A DNA stretch of 6,913 nt, from contig JAJQHF010000174.1 in NCBI GenBank assembly GCA_021199975.1, forward strand, positions 1-6,913, given 5' to 3'. Position numbers and translations under genes: made by a program. Origin of the DNA: Candidatus Gastranaerophilales bacterium. GTDB lineage: Bacteria; Cyanobacteriota; Vampirovibrionia; Gastranaerophilales; Gastranaerophilaceae. Shown here piece after piece: positions 1 through 5,120 of the stretch (its first letter is position 1; the number at the start of each line of letters is the position of its first letter). The notes beneath the pieces were generated by a model, which saw only the letters and a program-made list of their open reading frames with translations, was not told where the DNA came from and searched no databases.

Positions 1-256
1 GCATATTATTGCTTGATTTAGTTTCATTTCCGTAGCTTGAAATTCTTATAAATTCCATTTGAACATTATGTTTAAAATACTTTACCAAATCAGTACAAAA
101 CATAACTGAACCTTTAAGAACGCAAATAACATAAATTTCTTCATCAGAGGGAAACACTTTTTCAATATTTTCAGCTAATGTTTTTACTTTTTCTTTAATT
201 TCTTCCTCTGAAATTAGTATTTTAAGTTCTTCTATATTTTTATCAAGAGCCGGCAT
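1..256 (-). CDS. hpt: Hypoxanthine phosphoribosyltransferase, N-terminal part (cut by window edge)
   Basis: This is the first 85 codons of a type I phosphoribosyltransferase, found by translating the minus strand downstream of tilS; the C-terminal half lies outside the window. The family joins hypoxanthine or guanine to PRPP, giving IMP or GMP plus pyrophosphate, in cytoplasmic purine salvage. Visible family marks are the ISEEEI...V..LA start of the fold (about residues 15-28), the pyrophosphate-loop motif VLKGS (46-50) followed by the hydrophobic VMFCTDLV helix, and the flexible catalytic loop around RISSYGNETKSS (71-82). The PRPP-binding loop further on is not in the window. The start is ATG at 256-254, with GGAGA at 266-270 nine bases upstream. 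The gene overlaps the end of tilS by 14 bases in a different frame, so the two are probably translationally coupled. The tilS-hpt order is a common bacterial arrangement and supports the call. Confidence 0.93.
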   Translation of the reverse strand, partial: MPALDKNIEELKILISEEEIKEKVKTLAENIEKVFPSDEEIYVICVLKGSVMFCTDLVKYFKHNVQMEFIRISSYGNETKSSNNM

Positions 257-1616
257 CTTCAATTTTCTCCATTTTTAATTTGTATTGGGGCAGATTTACG
301 GTTCTTAGTTTTTCACTAAGCCCAATGCCTGCGGCCCATAAAACTTCATTATTCTTACAAAGAAGAACTGTTTTGTCACGGTTATGTTCAGGAATATTTT
401 TATTAATAAAATATTTTTTAAGCTTCATTTTGCCCTGCATTCCGAATGGCTGTATTATATCCCCGTTTCTTCTTGTTCTTATTGTAAACGGAAATCCTGT
501 ATCATTCAGAACTATATAAGCCGTATTACTTGCTGCTTTAGGATAGGTTTCAATTTTTTCGGTGTATTTTTCAATTGTTATTTTGTACATTTTTCCAAAT
601 TCATAGCAGCCTTCACCGTTTATTGTAATTTCATCTTCGATTTTTTTATAATGACTGCTGTGAATAAAGTATATATATTTATTTGAAACAAAAAGCCATT
701 TGTCATTAGCAACAGAAAGAGTTTTTCCGGTTTTTGATTTTTGATTATCGGTAATAAAAGTAATCAGCTCTTGTATTTTAGAGAAACTCGGTTCTAAATC
801 ATTATTAACGAGTAATTTATAAACAAAATGCTGTTTTATAGCCGAATTTAAAATCAAAAAATTTTGAGTAAGCCATTTATCGCCTGCGGTAATTTGATTT
901 TCTATATTCTGCATTAGTTCATTTATTACTTTATTATTTCCTGCCGCTATATCGGCAAGTGTTATTAGTGCATTTTCTATATTAGGGTTAATATGCTTGA
1001 TTGCAGGCATAATATTATGCCTGATATTATTTCTTGCATATTTTGTATTTGAGTTGCTTGAATCATTATTAGGATATAATTCATTTGTAATACAATATTC
1101 TTCAATGTCTTTTCTTGAAAAATTCAAAATAGGTCTGATAACTTTAAAACCGCCAAGGTCACGTATTTCTCTAATTCCTTCAAGACCATTTAATCCTGTA
1201 CCTTTTATAATTCTGTATAAAATAGTTTCTGCATTATCACTTTTTGTATGAGCAGTTAAAATAGCATCAGCTTCAAATTCTTCGGCACAACGCTTAAAAA
1301 AGTCATATCTCATTTCACGGGCAATAAGCTCAGTTGCTTTCGTTCCCTCTTGCAATGTATCCGATATGAAGGTAATATCATTTTCTTCGCAGAAGGCAAG
1401 ACATCTTTCTTTTTCGGCTTCGGATTCTTTTCCTCTCCAATTATGATTTAAATGTGCAGCAACAAGTAAAAAACCATATTCTTTAGAAAGTTTGTTCATT
1501 ATGTCAAGAAGGCACATTGAATCCCAACCACCTGAAAATCCGACAATAAAAGTTGATTCACAGGAAATATTTACATATTTTTTTAATATATTTCTGACTG
1601 TTTCTTTCATCATCAT
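243..1616 (-). CDS. tilS: tRNA(Ile)-lysidine synthetase
   Basis: TilS attaches lysine to C34 of the CAU-anticodon tRNA(Ile), using ATP, so that the tRNA reads AUA and is charged with isoleucine. It is a cytoplasmic and normally essential enzyme. The 457-residue protein is full length for the long form of the family. The N-type ATP-pyrophosphatase P-loop is FSGGWDS (27-33). It is followed by the AAHLNHNWRG stretch (53-62), AHTKSDNAET (122-131), the GTGLNGLEGI segment (139-148), and the conserved RP and NDSSN...RNNIRHNIMP block (160-204). The C-terminal TilS domain is recognisable from the TRRNGD...KMKLKKYF region (about 385-415) and the LWAAGIGLSEK end. The protein begins with three consecutive ATG codons (1616, 1613, 1610). 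None has a Shine-Dalgarno sequence, whereas every other gene here has one. A strong promoter places transcription start almost on these codons. The downstream gene hpt overlaps its 3' end. Confidence 0.96.
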   Translation of the reverse strand: MMMKETVRNILKKYVNISCESTFIVGFSGGWDSMCLLDIMNKLSKEYGFLLVAAHLNHNWRGKESEAEKERCLAFCEENDITFISDTLQEGTKATELIAREMRYDFFKRCAEEFEADAILTAHTKSDNAETILYRIIKGTGLNGLEGIREIRDLGGFKVIRPILNFSRKDIEEYCITNELYPNNDSSNSNTKYARNNIRHNIMPAIKHINPNIENALITLADIAAGNNKVINELMQNIENQITAGDKWLTQNFLILNSAIKQHFVYKLLVNNDLEPSFSKIQELITFITDNQKSKTGKTLSVANDKWLFVSNKYIYFIHSSHYKKIEDEITINGEGCYEFGKMYKITIEKYTEKIETYPKAASNTAYIVLNDTGFPFTIRTRRNGDIIQPFGMQGKMKLKKYFINKNIPEHNRDKTVLLCKNNEVLWAAGIGLSEKLRTVNLPQYKLKMEKIEDAGS

Positions 1617-1617
1617 T

Positions 1618-1647
1618 ATTATAACAGATTTTTAAACTTTTTTTCAA
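1618..1647 (-). promoter_or_regulatory. Near-consensus sigma-70 promoter directly abutting tilS
   Basis: Read on the minus strand, TTGAAA (1647-1642) is followed by an 18-base spacer and TATAAT (1623-1618), preceded by TG at the extended -10 position (TGTTATAAT). The predicted transcription start falls near 1612-1610, inside the three tandem ATG codons of tilS. The transcript would therefore be leaderless or nearly so. The promoter lies wholly in the 34-base gap between the membrane-protein gene and tilS and gives tilS-hpt independent expression. The match is seen directly; activity is inferred. Confidence 0.6.
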
Positions 1648-1658
1648 AAATCATCTGT
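1624..1658 (-). other. Weak imperfect hairpin across the end of the membrane-protein gene
   Basis: On the minus strand ACAGAT (1658-1653) and the following T run can pair with AAAAATCTGT (1633-1624), giving about 10 base pairs with a two-base GA bulge. The left arm includes the stop codon of the membrane-protein gene, and the right arm overlaps the spacer of the tilS promoter. The stem is mostly A-T, has a long loop and is not followed by a U tract, so it is a poor terminator. It could cause partial attenuation before tilS or be chance in AT-rich DNA. Confidence 0.25.
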
Positions 1659-3147
1659 CTGTTTGAATATTATGTTCTTTATTGTATTTATCCAATGCTA
1701 TGGCGCAGTCTGTTAAGTCCCAAAAATCATTTTTTATGCTTACCAGCATTCCGTAAGGTATTGATATCAAACCTGACTCATCTTGAGGTACATATAAACG
1801 GCTTCGGCAATTATTATTTCCTTCATCCTGCTGCTCATCATAATTTAAAAGCAATGTTTTTTGCTTATAAGTATCAGAAAATACAATACTTGTAGCTGTG
1901 AAAACACCGTGCCAAATGTAACGTCTTAACTGCTGATTATGAAAACCTGACATTTCTTCGTGTTCTGACGGAATGTATAATAAACCGTCTGTTTTTTTCA
2001 GTTCGGATTTCATGTATTGTATATTTTTATTCCAATAATATGTATTAACCATTTGCCAACAAGTTTGTGTTATTCCGCAGATAAGAACTATACATATTAA
2101 ATTAGAAATTTTTGTATAATTTATTTCTTTTTTTGTTAAATCAAAAATATAAATCCCAAAAAATATTAAAGGAAATGCCCAGCACGGAATACTTCTAAAA
2201 TGTTGTTCCCACATTGGATATACAGAACTAAGAGGAGTATTCAAAAGCCTTAAAAATATACAGAAATATATAAAACATATTAAGCCTGTGGCAAATGCAG
2301 TAATTTTACTTTTTTTAAATAAATAAAAGATTAACAAAATGACTGTAGCTATTGAAATCAGACTGTTTAATTCTAAAATAAAGGGGAAGAAATCATACCA
2401 TTCTTTAAAAAATCTGCCTATTTCACCTGCTTCACCCGGCGCATGTATCATAAATACAATATCATATATAGAAGCAGCCAAAGCGCCTAAACCTATAAAA
2501 GATTTTACCATGGATCTTTTTGAATCTTTTTCTTCAAGTGTATAAAATATTGCAGCCATAAAGAAAACAGGCCCTAAGAAAATAACGTATTCATAAGTAC
2601 CAGCCATAACAACAAGTAAAAATATAATTGCCACAATATCCTTTTTTGTATAATCCATTTTTGCGGCAAGATAATTCCACAAAATAAAATGAAGAATACC
2701 TCCTATCAGAATTTCAACAACTGAAAAAATTGAAAAAGTTATAAGAATTGCAGAATATGCAAAGAGGCTCCAAAAAAGAATGTCAACTCTGCCTGTTCTT
2801 TTTGTAAGTTTGTAGTTCCACCACAAAGCAAGTAATGGCAACACAAACTGTGTAAATGTATATAACATCATTAATGCGGTTTTGTTATTTAAACAGCAGA
2901 ACTTATGGAAAAAGAACAGAGGCAGCTGCATCAACAATGACATAAAAAACCTCGTATGTCCTTCAAAATCGGTTGCAATATGATATTCTCCGTTTGAAAA
3001 ATTGTTCATTAAATCCATCATAAAAAATGCACCATCTTCATACATGCCTCGCATTGTAACGGTTGCATATATGAGGTGAATTACAGATACAACAATGAAT
3101 ATCCATTTTAATATGTTCATTAATTTTTTATTTTCCAACTTTTCCAT
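1651..3147 (-). CDS. Polytopic membrane protein, possible GT-C-type glycosyltransferase
   Basis: I do not recognise a named family. From the preferred start the protein has 498 residues. It has a short basic N-terminus, a first membrane helix (about 13-31) and then a loop with acidic residues (MYEDGAFF, 35-42) and ATDFEGHTRFF (58-68). A long series of hydrophobic helices runs to about residue 362, followed by a soluble C-terminal part of about 130 residues. An acidic pair in the loop right after the first helix, many helices and a C-terminal soluble domain are the general layout of GT-C glycosyltransferases that use polyprenyl-phosphate sugars. That makes a role in envelope glycan transfer plausible but unproven. 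Another conserved-looking spot is MWEQHFRSIP (312-321). The start is ATG at 3147, with GGAG at 3157-3154 and six bases between. A TTG 21 bases upstream (3168) is in frame, but it has no ribosome site and lies upstream of the predicted transcript start. tilS follows after 34 bases on the same strand. Confidence 0.75.
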   Translation of the reverse strand: MEKLENKKLMNILKWIFIVVSVIHLIYATVTMRGMYEDGAFFMMDLMNNFSNGEYHIATDFEGHTRFFMSLLMQLPLFFFHKFCCLNNKTALMMLYTFTQFVLPLLALWWNYKLTKRTGRVDILFWSLFAYSAILITFSIFSVVEILIGGILHFILWNYLAAKMDYTKKDIVAIIFLLVVMAGTYEYVIFLGPVFFMAAIFYTLEEKDSKRSMVKSFIGLGALAASIYDIVFMIHAPGEAGEIGRFFKEWYDFFPFILELNSLISIATVILLIFYLFKKSKITAFATGLICFIYFCIFLRLLNTPLSSVYPMWEQHFRSIPCWAFPLIFFGIYIFDLTKKEINYTKISNLICIVLICGITQTCWQMVNTYYWNKNIQYMKSELKKTDGLLYIPSEHEEMSGFHNQQLRRYIWHGVFTATSIVFSDTYKQKTLLLNYDEQQDEGNNNCRSRLYVPQDESGLISIPYGMLVSIKNDFWDLTDCAIALDKYNKEHNIQTDR

Positions 3148-3153
3148 AAAAAT

Positions 3154-3157
3154 CTCC
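3154..3157 (-). promoter_or_regulatory. Ribosome binding site that fixes the start of the membrane-protein gene
   Basis: Minus-strand GGAG lies six bases before the ATG at 3147. No such motif precedes the in-frame TTG at 3168. Together with the promoter just upstream, this favours the shorter 498-residue product. Confidence 0.75.
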
Positions 3158-3168
3158 ATTTTGAACAA

Positions 3169-3197
3169 ATTTTACTCTAAATAAGCGAAATAGACAA
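3169..3197 (-). promoter_or_regulatory. Promoter of the membrane protein-tilS-hpt run
   Basis: On the minus strand TTGTCT (3197-3192), a 17-base spacer and TAAAAT (3174-3169) make a good sigma-70-type match (4/6 and 5/6). Transcription would start near 3162, giving a leader of about 15 bases before the ATG at 3147 with the GGAG inside it. It also puts the alternative TTG start at 3168 upstream of the mRNA. Confidence 0.5.
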
Positions 3198-3207
3198 ATA
3201 TATTACC

Positions 3208-3236
3208 TTCTTAAATAAACATGAGGATGATATAAA
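3208..3236 (+). promoter_or_regulatory. Probable promoter of the cupin gene
   Basis: TATAAA (3231-3236) is preceded by TGA (3228-3230), giving an extended -10 element. Seventeen bases upstream is a poor -35, TTCTTA (3208-3213). A start near 3243 would give a leader of about 40 bases. It is divergent from the promoter of the membrane-protein gene, with the two -35 elements about 10 bases apart, so one regulator could affect both. The leader contains the 10-bp perfect palindrome AGATTAATCT (3249-3258), which might be an operator but is short and AT-rich. Confidence 0.4.
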
Positions 3237-3282
3237 ATACGAGAGTTCAGATTAATCTATATTTTATTGAAAGGAGATTATT

Positions 3283-3651
3283 ATGCTTTACAGAACAATT
3301 GAAACACATGAGCTTGTTGAAAATAAGGATGCGGAACGAGAAATTATAGATTTAATGGAAAATAACGGTGCGCATTTAAAACTTGTTTTTTTAAAAAAGC
3401 ATGCAGAAATTGAACCGCATATGTCACATACTGATGCATGTATTTACGTAACGGAAGGAGAAGTTGAGATTAAATTTAATCTTGATTCGGAATGCAGTTG
3501 TCAAGCCTGCGAATGTGCGCTTCCCGATGAAAATGATAAAGACGGTAAAAAATATAAAGTAAAAAAAGAGCAGATGTTCTTTTTTGAGAAAAATGTAATG
3601 CACTCGTTAAAAGCGCTTAAAGATTCGTCTTTTTTGCTTATTAAAATATAA
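3283..3651 (+). CDS. Small single-domain cupin protein with a CxCxxCxC cluster
   Basis: A 122-residue cytoplasmic protein with no signal peptide or membrane segment. Cupin motif 1 is seen as PHMSHTDACIYVTEGE (45-60). His46 and His49 are likely metal ligands, and the YVTEGE turn is typical. The usual glutamate ligand is absent: Ala52 or Cys53 stands in its place, depending on alignment. Cupin motif 2 is represented by the FFFEKNVMHSL segment (99-109), with His107 as the third likely ligand. Between the two motifs there is an insertion containing Cys71, Cys73, Cys76 and Cys78 (CSCQACEC), followed by a charged DENDKDGKK stretch. This looks like a second metal or redox site. The substrate and function are unknown; small cupins range from sugar isomerases and dioxygenases to metal-dependent binding proteins. 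The start ATG has a strong AAGGAG (3271-3276) six bases upstream. The gene is monocistronic, divergent from one operon and convergent with the next. Confidence 0.85.
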   Translation: MLYRTIETHELVENKDAEREIIDLMENNGAHLKLVFLKKHAEIEPHMSHTDACIYVTEGEVEIKFNLDSECSCQACECALPDENDKDGKKYKVKKEQMFFFEKNVMHSLKALKDSSFLLIKI

Positions 3652-3658
3652 TTCAGAT

Positions 3659-3694
3659 AATAGAAGGGACTGCTTAAAGCAAGTCCCTTCTATT
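3659..3694 (+). terminator. Strong hairpin between convergent genes, likely bidirectional terminator
   Basis: The arm AATAGAAGGGACT (3659-3671) pairs perfectly with AGTCCCTTCTATT (3682-3694). Inside it, GCT and AGC add three more pairs around a TAA triloop, with a single bulged A at 3681. The stem is about 16 base pairs and contains a GC core. It lies 7 bases after the cupin stop and 7 bases after the stop of the convergent acyltransferase gene, so it can serve both. Neither side has a long pure U tract; the U-rich part falls within the stem arm. Confidence 0.75.
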
Positions 3695-3701
3695 AAAGCG
3701 G

Positions 3702-5117
3702 TTAAAACCTAAAATAAATAAACGGATTATAGGTAGAATTTGCAATAAACATTGTAGAAAATACGAGAAGAAAAATAAGCCATAAATTTACAAACGCTTT
3801 CAATGTTTTATTTTCTTCGGAGTTTTGAATCATTTTAGAAAATATCGGAGTTGAGCATAAAATAGCAACTGCAAGGATTATAATCTCAAACCTGTCAACA
3901 TAATACGTAAGCGGATAGAGAACATCGTGTACTTTAATCATTCCAAACATGTTTTTTAGATATGTAAAAGCATAAGTCATATCATCGCTTCTAAATATCA
4001 CCCAGCCTGATACAAAAATCAGAATTGTATAAATATGTCTAAAAATCCTCTTTGCCCCTGATAAAATTTCATCTTTTTTGCCAACACCTAATATCTTTTC
4101 CAATATTATAAAAAATCCGTTCCAAACGCCCCATATAACAAAATTCCATGAAGATCCATGCCAGATACCCGTTAATAAAAAGACAATTCCTAAATTTCTT
4201 AAAGTTTTAATTAGCCCTTTTCTGTTTCCGCCAAGAGAGATATAAACATAGTTTTTAAACCATGTGGATAGTGATATATGCCATCTTCTCCAAAATTCTG
4301 TTATGGATTTTGAAATATAAGGATAGTTAAAGTTTTCTAAGAATTTAAACCCGAAAATTAACCCTAAACCAATTGCCATATCGGAATACCCCGAAAAATC
4401 AAAGAACAGTTGAAATGAATAACAAATTGCACCAAGCCATGCAATTAAAGGTGAAAATGTATCGGGAAATTGAGTAAATATCTTATCCGCAACAGAGCCA
4501 AGCGTATTTGCTATTATTATTTTTTTAGAAAGACCTATAATAAAGCGTTTTGCACCAAGAGATACTTTATCAAAAGTCACATCTCTATTCTCAATTTGAG
4601 CTTCTATATCATGGTATTTTACGATAGGTCCTGCTATAAGCTGAGGGAACAGTGAAATATAAAGAGCGAGTTTATAGAAATCTTTTTGCACTTTAACTTC
4701 ATTTCTGTATACATCAATTAAGTAAGATAATGCCTGAAATGTATAGAAGGAAATTCCAATCGGCATAATAATTTCAAGCAAATCTATGTGAGAATGAAAG
4801 ATGGAATTGATATTCGAGATTATAAAATCAAAGTATTTAAAATAGATTAAAAAACCTAAATCAACAAGAATTGTGCCTATTAAAGCGGTTTTTGCTTTAT
4901 ATTTATTATTTTTAAATTTATCAACAAGAATTGCCCCATAGTAATTAACAATAATCGTTACAAGCATTATTGCAAGATACTTTGGTTCACCCCATGCGTA
5001 GAAAATTATGCTTGCAATAAGTAAAATCGAATTATGCAGTTCTTTTTTAGTAACAAGATACAATAAACACACTACGGGTAAAAATATGTATAAAAATGTA
5101 ATTGATGAAAACAGCAC
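3702..5117 (-). CDS. MBOAT family O-acyltransferase (AlgI/PatA/DltB type)
   Basis: An integral membrane acetyl carrier of 471 residues, full length for the AlgI-like group. These proteins take an acyl group, usually acetyl, from a cytoplasmic donor and pass it through the membrane to a partner enzyme that acetylates a polysaccharide outside. Family marks are the N-terminal MLFSSITFLYIFLP, FYAWGEPKYL (39-48), FPQLIAGPI (157-165), FFDFSGYSDMAIG (238-250), WRRWHISLSTWFKNYVYISLGGNR (276-299) and GIWHG with the presumed catalytic His320 (318-322). It has the usual C-terminal ending IYFRF. About ten or more hydrophobic helices are visible. Translation starts at GTG (5117-5115), with GAGG (5129-5126) eight bases upstream inside the end of the preceding SGNH gene. 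Only three bases separate that gene's stop from this start, so coupling is likely. The substrate polymer cannot be read from the sequence. Confidence 0.93.
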   Translation of the reverse strand: MLFSSITFLYIFLPVVCLLYLVTKKELHNSILLIASIIFYAWGEPKYLAIMLVTIIVNYYGAILVDKFKNNKYKAKTALIGTILVDLGFLIYFKYFDFIISNINSIFHSHIDLLEIIMPIGISFYTFQALSYLIDVYRNEVKVQKDFYKLALYISLFPQLIAGPIVKYHDIEAQIENRDVTFDKVSLGAKRFIIGLSKKIIIANTLGSVADKIFTQFPDTFSPLIAWLGAICYSFQLFFDFSGYSDMAIGLGLIFGFKFLENFNYPYISKSITEFWRRWHISLSTWFKNYVYISLGGNRKGLIKTLRNLGIVFLLTGIWHGSSWNFVIWGVWNGFFIILEKILGVGKKDEILSGAKRIFRHIYTILIFVSGWVIFRSDDMTYAFTYLKNMFGMIKVHDVLYPLTYYVDRFEIIILAVAILCSTPIFSKMIQNSEENKTLKAFVNLWLIFLLVFSTMFIANSTYNPFIYFRF

Positions 5118-5120
5118 TTT

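Noticed and set aside
280..1251. Plus-strand open frames opposite tilS (280-519, 384-686, 997-1251)
   Set aside because: They are antisense shadows of a well-supported tilS with no ribosome sites or recognisable products. The same applies to the plus-strand frames at 1695-1895, 2339-2545 and 4470-4655.
3148..3168. Extension of the membrane-protein gene to the in-frame TTG at 3168
   Set aside because: There is no ribosome site before the TTG, while GGAG sits six bases before the ATG at 3147. The predicted transcript also starts downstream of the TTG.
4861..4933. 13-base direct repeat tcaacaagaattg at 4861 and 4921
   Set aside because: Both copies lie within MBOAT coding sequence and encode similar ILVD-type membrane segments; two short copies are not evidence of a repeat element.
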